A stretch of DNA of 64,000 nucleotides from Mycobacterium sp. 236(2023) (GTDB lineage Bacteria; Actinomycetota; Actinomycetes; Mycobacteriales; Mycobacteriaceae). The DNA is taken from the NCBI RefSeq assembly GCF_029623955.1, contig NZ_JARSBP010000002.1, forward strand, positions 248,001-312,000. Direction: 5' to 3'. This document shows positions 1-8,411 of the stretch, in pieces. Each line of letters begins with the position of its first letter. Position 1 is the stretch's first letter. A program made the position numbers and the translations under genes. The notes beneath the pieces are model-generated. The model was not told the origin of the DNA. It did not search any database and saw nothing but the letters and a program-made list of their open reading frames with translations.

Positions 1-23
1 GCGGCGGTGGACTGACCGACGCG

Positions 24-923
24 ATGCAGTGCACGTCGTGTGGTGCGGTCAACGTCGGCGGGACGTGGCACGAATCGGCCTACGGTGCGCCTGCGGCGTC
101 GGCCGCAGCTTCGGGTGCCGGCTGGATGCCGGACCCGACAGGCCGGCACGAGGGCCGTTATTTTGTGGGCGGGCAGCCGACGGATTTGATCCGCAATGGC
201 GGTGAAGAGGCACTGGATCCGCTCGGCAAGCAGCAGTTGGAACCGGCTGTTGCCGAACATTTTTCGGCTGATACGCCGGTTCAGAAGGCCCGCCGGGTCT
301 GGGTCGCGGTGGCGGCTGCGCTGACTGTCCTTGCGTTGGTCGGCGGAGGCGTTGGGGCCTACGTGTACCTGAATCGGGACCGCACGACGGTTGATGACCG
401 GTACCTGACAGCGTTGAAGCAGGAGGGGTTCTCGGCGGAGTTCAACTCCGATGCGAACGCAGTCGCGCATGGCAAGCAGGTGTGCCGGCAGTTGGAAAGC
501 GGTGGCGCGCAGCAGGGCATGCCTGCGGATGAGGTTGCGGTGCAATACTTCTGCCCGCAGTTCGTCGAAGGATTTCACGTGCTGGAGACGGCGACGATTT
601 CGGGGAGCTTCACGCTGAACGATGAGGATCCGAATGTGTACTCGCCGGCGATCGACGTCGACGGGACGTCCTGCGTGGGGGCGAGTGGGTATTCGGACGT
701 CAATCCGGGAACGCCCGTGACGGTAAGGAACGGCAAGGGTGAGATCCTGACGACGACCTACCTGGAGGAAGGCAAAGGCGGCCGGTACATGTGCACGTTC
801 GGATTCACATTCGATGTCACCGAAGGCCAGGATCGCTACGTCGTGGAGGTGGGGGACCGGGGCGAGCTGAGTTACTCGTTCGACGAACTGAGGGCCGGTG
901 GGGTGGCATTGGTGCTGGGTTGA
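24..923 (+). CDS. DUF2510 / DUF732 single-pass membrane protein
   Basis: Unknown function; probably anchored in the membrane with its C-terminal half outside. Residues 3-6 form a CxxC pair. Residues 34-60 resemble DUF2510 (GWMPDPTGRHEGRYF, the usual W-x-P-D-P plus aromatic pattern). One hydrophobic segment lies at about 92-116. Residues about 124-190 match DUF732, a mycobacterial helical module with two cysteines (QVCRQL and YFCPQF). The last ~100 residues are beta-rich with two further cysteines. The reading frame stays open to base 3, so the true start may lie upstream of the window; ATG 24 is only the first visible start. A different frame ends in TGA at 13-15, possibly the end of an upstream gene. 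Family assignment is from motifs read by eye; no function can be given. Confidence 0.7.
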   Translation: MQCTSCGAVNVGGTWHESAYGAPAASAAASGAGWMPDPTGRHEGRYFVGGQPTDLIRNGGEEALDPLGKQQLEPAVAEHFSADTPVQKARRVWVAVAAALTVLALVGGGVGAYVYLNRDRTTVDDRYLTALKQEGFSAEFNSDANAVAHGKQVCRQLESGGAQQGMPADEVAVQYFCPQFVEGFHVLETATISGSFTLNDEDPNVYSPAIDVDGTSCVGASGYSDVNPGTPVTVRNGKGEILTTTYLEEGKGGRYMCTFGFTFDVTEGQDRYVVEVGDRGELSYSFDELRAGGVALVLG

Positions 924-961
924 GGGGTAGCTCGCTTAACGTCCGCTCTCTCGCTACCGTC

Positions 962-995
962 ACCAATTGGTCCAAACGGCGTCACTCAATTGGTC
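962..995. promoter_or_regulatory. Repeated CAATTGGTC motif upstream of restriction module
   Basis: CAATTGGTC occurs at 964-972 and again at 987-995, 23 bases apart (about two helical turns). The first copy sits in the perfect palindrome ACCAATTGGT (962-971), and both are preceded by CGTCAC. The 924-1158 gap holds no convincing gene. Two phased copies upstream of the McrBC-like operon would suit a regulator-binding site. This is inference from spacing only. Confidence 0.3.
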
Positions 996-1146
996 TGTCA
1001 GCTGGTCATGCAGGCTTCCGTTCGGATGTTGACCTCCGAACCGCCTGGACTCTGTCGCTGGGCGTGAGGTGTCAGTTGACTCGGCCAACACCGGATTAGG
1101 CGGCGGAAAGACGCATAACTCCCGTGTGTGCGCTGGCGCATCCCAC

Positions 1147-1158
1147 TAGCCTGAGACC
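1147..1158 (+). promoter_or_regulatory. Probable -10 element for leaderless mRNA
   Basis: TAGCCT (1147-1152) fits the mycobacterial TANNNT -10 pattern and ends six bases before GTG 1159. That places the transcription start on the start codon. No Shine-Dalgarno sequence precedes the GTG, which agrees with a leaderless transcript. Confidence 0.45.
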
Positions 1159-3321
1159 GTGCTGGCTATCCCTACTCTCAAGTTCAGCTACGGCAATCTG
1201 CTCCTCGTTCGGCTCCGCGAGCTCGACTCTGCAACTGTCGCGGATCTACTCGGAACCGAGCCTGATCAACGGTTTAAGTCCGACGGGCCGTTCGAGAACC
1301 CCGAAAGGCGGGCTCGCGATTGTCTTCGCTTTGCGCGGATGCTCAACCTGGTGGTGGAGAGCGACCGCAAATGGATGCTTACTGAACCGGGTGACGCCTA
1401 CGTTGAGCGCGTAGACGCAAGTAACCCTTGGATTGTTGACCAGGCACAGGCTTCCATTCTTCGCGACCAGCTGTTCGGAGGAGGCGCTGAACTGGAGAAG
1501 GATGTCCATGCCGCCCTGGAAGTGGTGCGAGACTTGGCGCCGGGATGGTCTAACGACGATCTGGGGCGCGCACTGGCTGAACATGCGAAGTCCGAACGGT
1601 GGCAGTCGGAGCGGACCTTTGAATCGCAGGGGGCCCGGTACCGAGAACTCCTGATCGAGACCGGGCTTATCGATCGGAGTGGAGGCCTAACCGAAGTAGG
1701 GACTGCGTTGGTGGGGCAACGGCCTTCAGTCTGGTGGGTGAACCAGGGCTCGACATATACGCAGGAGCGTGACGGTGGTTTTCTTTGGGCCCCACTGCTC
1801 AATCGGGCGAGTCCTCCGCGTCCAGAACCTCATTGGGACAACATGGATCAGATTCGCGAAGGCGATGTTGTGGTCCACTACAAAGACAGTTCGTTACGAG
1901 CCGTGAGCCGAGTCAGCGCACCCTCCCGCCCGCAAGCGAACCCATTCCCCGACGACGAAACATGGGGCAGAGCGGGCCGGCTTGTCGAATGCCAGTATCT
2001 GGAGTTGAACGAACCGATTGCGCTCGCCTCAATCGATGAAAGCGCCCGCATCACGCAGGGAGCGCCGTTCACAGTAACGGGATCCGTCCGCCAAGGCTAT
2101 CTCTTTCGCCTCCATGACGACTTCGTCAACGAATTAGTCCTACGGTTCCCAGAACTCGCGACGCATCTGCCTGAGATCCCGGCAGTTGCACTTTCGGATC
2201 ACACAGCACCGGAGGCCCCGACGCCGTCTGAACTTTTTCGTGACTTCGCCGATGCAGTGGAAGCCTCGGGGCTTCGCTTTCCCTCGGGTTCGAACCTAGT
2301 TCGATCCTTCGTTAGCAGCCTGTTGACAAAGCCATTTGCCATCCTCACGGGCCTCGCCGGCGCAGGAAAGACTCAGCTGGCGATGAGACTCGGTGAATGG
2401 TTCGGCACTGATGAACACGGAAGACATCGCCACGTGGTCGTTCCCGTGAGACCTGATTGGACCGGCCCGGAGTCGATCTTTGGCTATGAAGATGCGCTGC
2501 GGACGTCGACTTCGCGGGCTCCAGTGTGGTTTGTACCGGAAGCATTTGAGTTTATCCTTCGCGCAGCGGACGACCCGTCGCATCCGTACCTACTGATTCT
2601 CGACGAGATGAACCTGGCCCATGTCGAACGGTACTTCTCTGACTTCCTCTCCGGTGTCGAGTCCCGGCGCCCCGTCTTGCCCGACCTAATCTTCGACGAA
2701 CTGTCCCGGCAATGGGTTTTGCGCGACGCCGGGGCGCAACGACGTTCGTTGCCCAGGAACCTCTTTGTTGTAGGAACAGTGAATGTGGACGAGACGACAT
2801 ATATGTTCTCGCCGAAGGTTCTCGACAGGGCGTTCACTTTCGAATTCCGCGTCACGTCGGAGGAATTAGACGCGGAGCTAGGACGTCCCGTGGCCGCGAA
2901 GCCCGGGGAAGGGCAAATAGTGCGTGCCTTTGCATCACTCGCAGAGATCGACAATTGGCAGAGCGAGCATCCACATCCCCTGCGCGACGGGATCGTCTCG
3001 TTTCTACGCGAGGCGCACGCGATACTGGCCAAGGCCAATCTAGAGTTCGGGCACCGCACGCTGTATGACATCCTGCGATTCTGTGCGTTCTTCGCGGCGA
3101 CGGGAAACATCAACGCTGACACCGCGCTCGATCTTGCAGTGATGCAGAAGGTCTTACCGAAGGTTAACGGGTCGCGCAGGCGGGTCGAGCCAGTCCTGAT
3201 TGCTCTGGACGCGCTCGCGGTTGGATCCGGTGCAGTTCCGCGACTTCCCATCACCCACAACAAGATTGTTCGGATGATCGACTCCATTCGAGCGAACCAG
3301 TTTGTCAGCTTTGCTGAGTAG
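1159..3321 (+). CDS. McrB-like AAA+ ATPase with winged-helix and EVE-like domains
   Basis: Predicted motor/reader subunit of a type IV (McrBC-like) restriction system acting on modified or foreign DNA. Residues 1-190 look like one or two winged-helix DNA-binding units. Residues about 190-335 (from VWWVNQGSTY) resemble the EVE/PUA-like fold that reads modified bases. The AAA+ core follows: Walker A GLAGAGKTQ at 398-406, Walker B LLILDEMN at 478-485, sensor segment FVVGTVNVDETT at about 536-547, and a conserved LDRAF at 555-559. The VNVDETT segment replaces the MNTADR of E. coli McrB, so GTP specificity should not be assumed. The GTG start gives a complete winged-helix domain and fits the leaderless -10. 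The stop lies two bases before the next ATG, so it is co-transcribed with the nuclease. Base composition is less GC-rich than the core genes, suggesting transfer. Confidence 0.8.
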   Translation: MLAIPTLKFSYGNLLLVRLRELDSATVADLLGTEPDQRFKSDGPFENPERRARDCLRFARMLNLVVESDRKWMLTEPGDAYVERVDASNPWIVDQAQASILRDQLFGGGAELEKDVHAALEVVRDLAPGWSNDDLGRALAEHAKSERWQSERTFESQGARYRELLIETGLIDRSGGLTEVGTALVGQRPSVWWVNQGSTYTQERDGGFLWAPLLNRASPPRPEPHWDNMDQIREGDVVVHYKDSSLRAVSRVSAPSRPQANPFPDDETWGRAGRLVECQYLELNEPIALASIDESARITQGAPFTVTGSVRQGYLFRLHDDFVNELVLRFPELATHLPEIPAVALSDHTAPEAPTPSELFRDFADAVEASGLRFPSGSNLVRSFVSSLLTKPFAILTGLAGAGKTQLAMRLGEWFGTDEHGRHRHVVVPVRPDWTGPESIFGYEDALRTSTSRAPVWFVPEAFEFILRAADDPSHPYLLILDEMNLAHVERYFSDFLSGVESRRPVLPDLIFDELSRQWVLRDAGAQRRSLPRNLFVVGTVNVDETTYMFSPKVLDRAFTFEFRVTSEELDAELGRPVAAKPGEGQIVRAFASLAEIDNWQSEHPHPLRDGIVSFLREAHAILAKANLEFGHRTLYDILRFCAFFAATGNINADTALDLAVMQKVLPKVNGSRRRVEPVLIALDALAVGSGAVPRLPITHNKIVRMIDSIRANQFVSFAE

Positions 3322-3323
3322 TT

Positions 3324-5585
3324 ATGTCACCGGAGTCATTACGGCTGGAGTTGTGCGATCTCGACGGCAACAACGTTGGGCTGCTTCACATCACCAATCT
3401 CCCAGGTCGGAACGACATCACCTCGACAGTGTCCGGAACCCCCGCTTTACGGGAAGCCGCGGTCTACCGCTATGAAATCGATTGTGATGCAACAAGAGTC
3501 GATGTCGAGCCACGTGAGCTGTTTGATCCCGACGATGACAGCTTTAAACGGGGCCGACTACTGCCGCGTCAGCACGTCGGCCGCCTGCGGATCCAAGTCG
3601 CTAATCGTGGAGAGGGCCCTGCAGGCAGGGCTGAAGTTGAAGTCGTAGCCGTCAAGATGGCCCATGACGCTGAGTATCGTCAGATGCTCGCTGACATATC
3701 GACCCTTGCTACTGAGGCGGTGCTTCAGGGATTCGCCCCCAGCATGTTGGAGCTGGCGCCAAGTGAGCTTCCTGCCGAATTGCTGTACTTACGTTTCGCG
3801 ATGATCGCTGCTTACCTGCAGGATCCGGAATTTGAGTCCGCGATGGGTCGTATCACTTCGCAGCCGCACCGAATCTGGGTATCGGAGACCGAGGTCCGTC
3901 CGATCGGATCTCCGTTCCCTGCGGGGGCCGCCTTTCGTCGCGCTCTAAGTGCCCCCGGTCAACGGGTGCCATGGTCTGGTGGTCATGCTGCACTCGCTTC
4001 ATTGCCTATAGCTCTTACTCGCGCTCGTACCGAAGCAAGTGTCGACAGCTTGGCAAACCGGTTCATCAAGTTTGCGTTGGAGCGTTGGCGTGGAGTCGCG
4101 CTGGAGCTTATGGAGGTACTCGTCCGCGCCTCGACGAATATCGAGTCGGGACCGTTACGTCGCGGCCAACAGGTCGCTGCCGAAATCGGTTCGCTGCTGG
4201 ATGAATACCTGGCGCATCCCCTCTTTCGTGAAGTCAGCTCCCTAAGCCGATTGCCAACGTCGGACCAGGTCCTCCTCAAACGATCGGGCTACCGCGAAGT
4301 CTTTCGGACATTCGCATTAACGGAATCGGGGCCCACCCTGCGAATGGACTTCGGGGAGTCGGCCGACCTATTTGCCGCCTCACAGCGCAACATTGCAACG
4401 CTCTACGAATTCTGGTGCTTTCTCGCGTTGGTAGATTCGCTCGGGCGAGTGTGCGGCGAAGATCGTACGGTACGTGCCTTCGCCGTCGCTGGAGACGGCA
4501 TGTCTTTGACCATGAAGTCCGGCCGCGCATCGAAACTGCAGTGGTTAATTCAACGAGGTGGCCGACCGCTTCGTATCGAAGTGTTCTTCAATCGTACTTT
4601 CGCTGGTGCAGATGATCGGCGGGGATCGTGGAGTCAGGCAATGCGGCCCGACTGCTCAGTGCGAATTAGGCCAGAGGCCAGCACGCCTCGCCGTGTTCCC
4701 CGCGAGAATCTTGACGTTTGGTTGCATTTTGATGCCAAATACCGCGTGGATAACCCGTTGGCCCAGCTGGCCGCTCTGCCTGAGACGGATGAATCGGCCG
4801 CGGAATCGAAGACGTCAGTCGGCGCGAAGCGAGACGACCTACTCAAGATGCATGCCTACCGAGACGCGATCGCCCGAACGGCCGGCGCCTATGTGCTGTA
4901 CCCCGGTTGGGACGTCGAAGACATACGGCGCCATCCAGGCTTCCAGGAAGTATTGCCGGGTTTGGGTGCATTCCCCTTAAGGCCGAGTGACGGTCTGGCT
5001 TCGTCATCGCGCGCCCTCGATCAGTTCCTGGATGGCGTTCTCGACCATGTAGCCAGTCAGGTCACGCGCGACGAGCGGCTTCGCTTTTGGACTGAGACAG
5101 TACATCGACCGGGCGAACCCACTCCCGCATCAATACTGGTAACCGACTTTCTGGACGAACCTCCGGCCGATACGGATGTGTTGCTCGGCTTTATCCGCGA
5201 TCCTGAGCATCGCCAGTGGATTGAGCAGATGGAGCAGTACAACATCCGATCGGGAGATCGCGGCGGGGCCGTCGAGATTGGGGGACGTGAACTTGGCGCA
5301 AGACTGCTCCTTCTTTACGAGAACAGGAACGGTGCCCTTTACGTGACCCACGGGGCCAACGTAGTGCGCTGGCGGCCGGTAACAAGAGCCGACTTAGTAG
5401 CGAATGGATACCCCGGCCCGGGCGGCGACATCTACTTTGTTGCCGATCTCGAGTTTGTTGATCATCTTCCTGCGTGGGCCGACTCAATCGACGTGACGGT
5501 ACTTACTCCTTGCGACCAGCCAGGGGTGCCGGTCGTCGTGACGTGGTGGGACGTCCTCCGTGCGGCGTCGACCAATGAACCGTAG
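3324..5585 (+). CDS. DUF2357 / PD-(D/E)XK nuclease (McrC-like partner)
   Basis: Predicted DNA-cleaving subunit paired with the AAA+ protein immediately upstream. The long N-terminal part matches the DUF2357 pattern, including LYEFW at 360-364. The PD-(D/E)XK core is visible: RPD at 441-443, FDAKY at 469-473 (acidic residue then Lys472), and MHAYRDAI at 509-516, a helix typical of this nuclease superfamily. The last ~130 residues (from about 625, EQYNIRSG) form a separate basic/aromatic domain that may be a PUA/EVE-like reader, but this is a guess. At 753 residues it is far longer than E. coli McrC (about 350), as expected for the DUF2357 type. The start is two bases after the upstream stop. 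What it recognises cannot be read from the sequence. Confidence 0.75.
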   Translation: MSPESLRLELCDLDGNNVGLLHITNLPGRNDITSTVSGTPALREAAVYRYEIDCDATRVDVEPRELFDPDDDSFKRGRLLPRQHVGRLRIQVANRGEGPAGRAEVEVVAVKMAHDAEYRQMLADISTLATEAVLQGFAPSMLELAPSELPAELLYLRFAMIAAYLQDPEFESAMGRITSQPHRIWVSETEVRPIGSPFPAGAAFRRALSAPGQRVPWSGGHAALASLPIALTRARTEASVDSLANRFIKFALERWRGVALELMEVLVRASTNIESGPLRRGQQVAAEIGSLLDEYLAHPLFREVSSLSRLPTSDQVLLKRSGYREVFRTFALTESGPTLRMDFGESADLFAASQRNIATLYEFWCFLALVDSLGRVCGEDRTVRAFAVAGDGMSLTMKSGRASKLQWLIQRGGRPLRIEVFFNRTFAGADDRRGSWSQAMRPDCSVRIRPEASTPRRVPRENLDVWLHFDAKYRVDNPLAQLAALPETDESAAESKTSVGAKRDDLLKMHAYRDAIARTAGAYVLYPGWDVEDIRRHPGFQEVLPGLGAFPLRPSDGLASSSRALDQFLDGVLDHVASQVTRDERLRFWTETVHRPGEPTPASILVTDFLDEPPADTDVLLGFIRDPEHRQWIEQMEQYNIRSGDRGGAVEIGGRELGARLLLLYENRNGALYVTHGANVVRWRPVTRADLVANGYPGPGGDIYFVADLEFVDHLPAWADSIDVTVLTPCDQPGVPVVVTWWDVLRAASTNEP

Positions 5586-5987
5586 GCGATGGTACTTCGT
5601 CGTGCGGAAAGGCTCTGAATTTACGCACGGTGTTCGATGCCTGCCCTCGATTGCAGCCATGAAGTGATGCTTCACAAATGCATGCGCATGGACGGCCCGC
5701 GGTATCCCGCCGTCGCTCGGTAGCACGTTGTCACCGTTGATTTATGCGGCCCATACGGACAGGCCGGACGACTTTTACGCGCATCATGTGATCACAATGC
5801 TGCTGTGATGAGCCTCGTCCGCTCATCGCCAGGGCTGCCGAAACCCCTCACGCGTGATCCGCGTCACCATTTGGCCCGATCGTTCGATCGCGATTACCCC
5901 CAGGTAACTCTCAGCCTTTACGCTGCGGTCTGATCTCGCGGTGGCCCGGATGCGCCGCAGTACCGCCGCACCCACCCGAGGACCCTG
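5586..5987. other. Intergenic gap with TGTGATCACA palindrome
   Basis: No convincing gene lies in these ~400 bases. TGTGATCACA at 5787-5796 is a perfect 10-base palindrome about 190 bases before the desaturase start and resembles the half-sites of CRP-type regulators. Two CGATCG hexamers lie at about 5878-5892. The base composition changes here from the less GC-rich restriction module to the GC-rich desaturase. Confidence 0.35.
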
Positions 5988-7205
5988 ATGGCGATCGCCG
6001 ATGTGCCCGCATACCTCCATCTGAGTAGGGAGGACGTCGAAGCCATCGCCGACGAGCTCGACGTAATCCGGCGTGACGTCGAGGACTCCCTCGGCGAGAA
6101 GGACGCGGCCTACATCCGGCGGGTGATCGGGTTCCAGCGCGGCCTCGACGTGGCGGCCCGCCTGGTGATCGCCGGCAGCCGGTCCAAGAAGAGCTGGCTG
6201 CTCGGAACGGCGGCACTGGCCTACGCGAAGTCCCTCGAGAACATGGAGCTCGGCCACAACGTCTCCCACGGCCAGTGGGACTGGATGAACGACCCTGAGA
6301 TCCACTCCAACACCTGGGAGTGGGACATGGTCGGGTATTCGGCGCAGTGGCGGAACTCGCACAACTACCGCCACCACATCTACAACAACGTGCTCGGCAT
6401 GGACGACGACATCGGCTACCGCTGGCTGCGGGTGACCGAGCATCAGCCGTGGCGATGGCAGCTTCTGTTCACGCCGTTGCGAAACCTGGTGCTGGCAGCC
6501 ACTTTCGAATGGGGCATCGCGGTGCACGGCATCCGCGCCGAGCAGGACGACTCTGATACGCCAGAGGCGTTCGATGCCGCAAAGCGCAAGCTGCGCGGCA
6601 AGATCTTCCGCCAGCTCGGCAAGGACTACGTGTTCTTTCCCGCTCTGAGCCTGCGCCGGTGGCGCCGCACCCTGGCCGCCAACTTTACGGCGAACGTGAT
6701 CCGCAACCTATGGGTGTACGTGAACATCATCTGCGGGCACATCCCCGGCGGCGCCGAGGTCTTTGACCCGGCCGTGGTCGAAGACGAAACCAAGGGTGAG
6801 TGGTATCTGCGCCAGATGCTCGGGACGGCGAACTTCACCGCCGGCCCGCTGCTGGCCGTCTCGGGCGGTCACCTCTGCTACCAGATCGAGCACCACCTGT
6901 TCCCGGATCTGCCGAGCCGGCGACTCCCAGAGATCAGCGTCCGCGTGCGCGAGCTCTGCGACAAGTACGATCTGCCGTACAACACGGGGTCCCTTGCGCT
7001 GCAGTTGTTTCGGACGCAGCGGATCGTCCACGAGATGGCGGTTCCGAACCGCCCTTGTCAGCGACCGGCAGAACAACCTATAAAAACCCCTGTTTTGGAC
7101 CGCATTTTGCCGAATCTTCTAGCGGCTGAACGCTCTGATGATCTCGATCAGAATCCAGACCGGCAGCCACAGCCCGCAGGTAAAGATCGTCAGGAGCAGG
7201 TGTAG
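5988..7205 (+). CDS. DesA3-like membrane acyl-CoA desaturase
   Basis: Integral-membrane di-iron fatty acyl-CoA desaturase, probably introducing a double bond into stearoyl- or palmitoyl-CoA as DesA3 (Rv3229c) does. The three histidine boxes are present: H90-NVS-H94, H125-NYR-H129-H130, and QIEHH at 299-303. The N-terminus (MAIADV...LHLSREDVEAI) aligns with DesA3, supporting ATG 5988. After FRTQRIVHEMAVPNR (near 7055) the similarity stops and a Pro/Gln-rich tail follows, overlapping the oppositely oriented DUF2510 gene by 87 bases. The end therefore looks frameshifted or replaced by the neighbouring accessory block. The catalytic core is complete. The oxidoreductase partner that sits beside desA3 in M. 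tuberculosis is absent here. Confidence 0.85.
   Translation: MAIADVPAYLHLSREDVEAIADELDVIRRDVEDSLGEKDAAYIRRVIGFQRGLDVAARLVIAGSRSKKSWLLGTAALAYAKSLENMELGHNVSHGQWDWMNDPEIHSNTWEWDMVGYSAQWRNSHNYRHHIYNNVLGMDDDIGYRWLRVTEHQPWRWQLLFTPLRNLVLAATFEWGIAVHGIRAEQDDSDTPEAFDAAKRKLRGKIFRQLGKDYVFFPALSLRRWRRTLAANFTANVIRNLWVYVNIICGHIPGGAEVFDPAVVEDETKGEWYLRQMLGTANFTAGPLLAVSGGHLCYQIEHHLFPDLPSRRLPEISVRVRELCDKYDLPYNTGSLALQLFRTQRIVHEMAVPNRPCQRPAEQPIKTPVLDRILPNLLAAERSDDLDQNPDRQPQPAGKDRQEQV
7111..7120 (+). repeat. 10-bp direct repeat, left copy (CGAATCTTCT)
   Basis: CGAATCTTCT is identical at 7111-7120 and 9824-9833. The copies bracket the block of small secreted genes and the phage connector remnant, so they may be attachment-like or insertion-duplication ends. 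Ten bases is short and coincidence is possible. Confidence 0.3.
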
Positions 7206-7439
7206 ACCTGCATCCGAGCCACCCCCTGAGACTCGGACGTTGTTAACCACCGTCGCGGTAGCCACCGGCGTTGCGGCCGTCCGGTGCTCAGTCCACTGCA
7301 TCCCATCCCAGTAGCGAAGAATCCCGGGACTGGTTGGGTCGGGGTACCAATTCGCCGCAACGGCGGCAGCGGTCGGTGGAGGCAGGAACACCTCGGACTC
7401 AAGAGGAGCCTTTGACTCCCAGCGCTCAGGGACGGTCAC
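7119..7439 (-). CDS. DUF2510 small membrane protein
   Basis: Function unknown. The protein (106 residues from GTG 7439) carries a clear DUF2510 motif, NWYPDPTSPGILRYWDG, and a hydrophobic C-terminal segment (LLLTIFTCGLWLPVWILI) that should span the membrane once or form a hairpin. GTG 7439 is chosen because GGAG lies eight bases upstream, whereas the longer frame to 7520 begins with sequence unlike the family. It is the last gene of a leftward group with the PASTA-like lipoprotein and an Excalibur protein. Its end overlaps the desaturase tail by 87 bases in the opposite direction. Proteins of this pattern are common in mycobacterial accessory regions, which fits the phage remnant nearby. Confidence 0.6.
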   Translation of the reverse strand: MTVPERWESKAPLESEVFLPPPTAAAVAANWYPDPTSPGILRYWDGMQWTEHRTAATPVATATVVNNVRVSGGGSDAGLHLLLTIFTCGLWLPVWILIEIIRAFSR

Positions 7440-7491
7440 CTGGACGACTCCAGACTGTGTGACGATGTACTGAGGTCGGTGTTCCGAGGCG

Positions 7492-7926
7492 TCATGGGCA
7501 ACTTTCCGAATCCCGCACAACGCCGAAATCGACTGGTGTATTGGTCGTTAAAGCCGCCCCGGGCGATGGGGAGGACGAGCACACTTGCCAATTGCGATCC
7601 ATGATTTGTGCGCGGCCTTGTCCGGTGAGGTCGGTCGAGGTGCTGAAAGAAACCTCGAAATTTGTCAGAGCTTGAATAGCGTCCTGCGCCGCCTGCAGGT
7701 CGCGGCCAATAAGGTTCGGCATCGTCCACGAGGCCGGCGCGGCCGGGGGCGCCGCCTGCTCCACCGTAGCGGCCGGCGGTGCCGGAGCGGGCGTCTGAAC
7801 CGGGGTGGGCGCAGCGACGGTGCTGGTGTCCGTCACGGTAACCGTTGCCGGTGAAGCCTGTTCGCTACTGCCGCAGGCGACGAGCACGAGTGTCGACATT
7901 CCAAAGATAAAAGCGTATCGAGTCAT
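7492..7926 (-). CDS. PASTA-like lipoprotein
   Basis: Predicted secreted lipoprotein of 144 residues. The signal peptide ends in a lipobox (LVAC, Cys18). A Thr/Pro/Ala-rich linker runs to about residue 65. One PASTA-like domain follows, beginning MPNLIGRDLQAAQDAI and ending near PVDFGVV, with two cysteines that could form a disulphide. PASTA domains usually bind peptidoglycan fragments or beta-lactam-like ligands, so a cell-wall role is likely but not shown. ATG 7926 has AGGG about ten bases upstream. It starts 12 bases after the upstream Excalibur gene stops and is probably co-transcribed with it. Confidence 0.65.
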   Translation of the reverse strand: MTRYAFIFGMSTLVLVACGSSEQASPATVTVTDTSTVAAPTPVQTPAPAPPAATVEQAAPPAAPASWTMPNLIGRDLQAAQDAIQALTNFEVSFSTSTDLTGQGRAQIMDRNWQVCSSSPSPGAALTTNTPVDFGVVRDSESCP

Positions 7927-7938
7927 TGGAATCAGGCC

Positions 7939-8145
7939 CTATCTCTCGCAGCCGATGCCGTCACTATCACTGTCGAGGTGCGTGCCGTAATACGGCGACG
8001 ACGAGGGAATGTCCCCGTAACCGGCTTTCCGAGCCGCAGTGCAGTTTTCGAAGGGCGTCGATCCTGGCTGAGCGATTGCCGTCACCGCCCCGCCGAGCGC
8101 GATTGCGCCAACAGCAGAGCCAAGAATCAGAGCGCGCAGAATCAA
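7939..8145 (-). CDS. Small secreted Excalibur-domain protein
   Basis: A 68-residue exported protein: a hydrophobic signal segment, a QPG boundary, then one Excalibur domain ending HLDSDSDGIGCER, the DxDxDGxxCE calcium-binding signature. The frame is open to 8337, but the N-terminal part of that longer frame is not protein-like. TTG 8145 is preferred because GGGGGG lies six bases upstream and because the product then matches its neighbour at 8777-8977 in layout. It leads the small leftward operon with the PASTA-like lipoprotein. Excalibur domains occur on extracellular proteins of Gram-positive bacteria; the ligand here is unknown. The rare TTG start leaves some doubt about the exact N-terminus. 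Confidence 0.6.
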   Translation of the reverse strand: MILRALILGSAVGAIALGGAVTAIAQPGSTPFENCTAARKAGYGDIPSSSPYYGTHLDSDSDGIGCER

Positions 8146-8411
8146 TGCAATCCCCCCAAGGATCGTGTGTGGTCCCCCGACCGTCGCGGAGAGTAAACCG
8201 TCCTGAACCAGGATCACAAGTTTGCTCGCTTTGCCCGGTACGGTCTGGCATATGGGGGAACAGAAAATCGCAATAAGCCAGTTCGGGTCGCCGCGTCTTG
8301 TCGGTCGGACTCTTGAGAGCATGCTCGGTGGAACCATCTGTCCAGTCGCCCGAGGCTATGCCGACGTATCGACTTGACGATTATGACCTTCTTCATGATT
8401 GACCTTTTCGA

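Noticed and set aside
5484..5726. Leftward 80-codon frame across the end of the nuclease gene
   Set aside because: Most lies opposite the DUF2357 gene, no domain is seen and the codon bias is wrong for a real gene.
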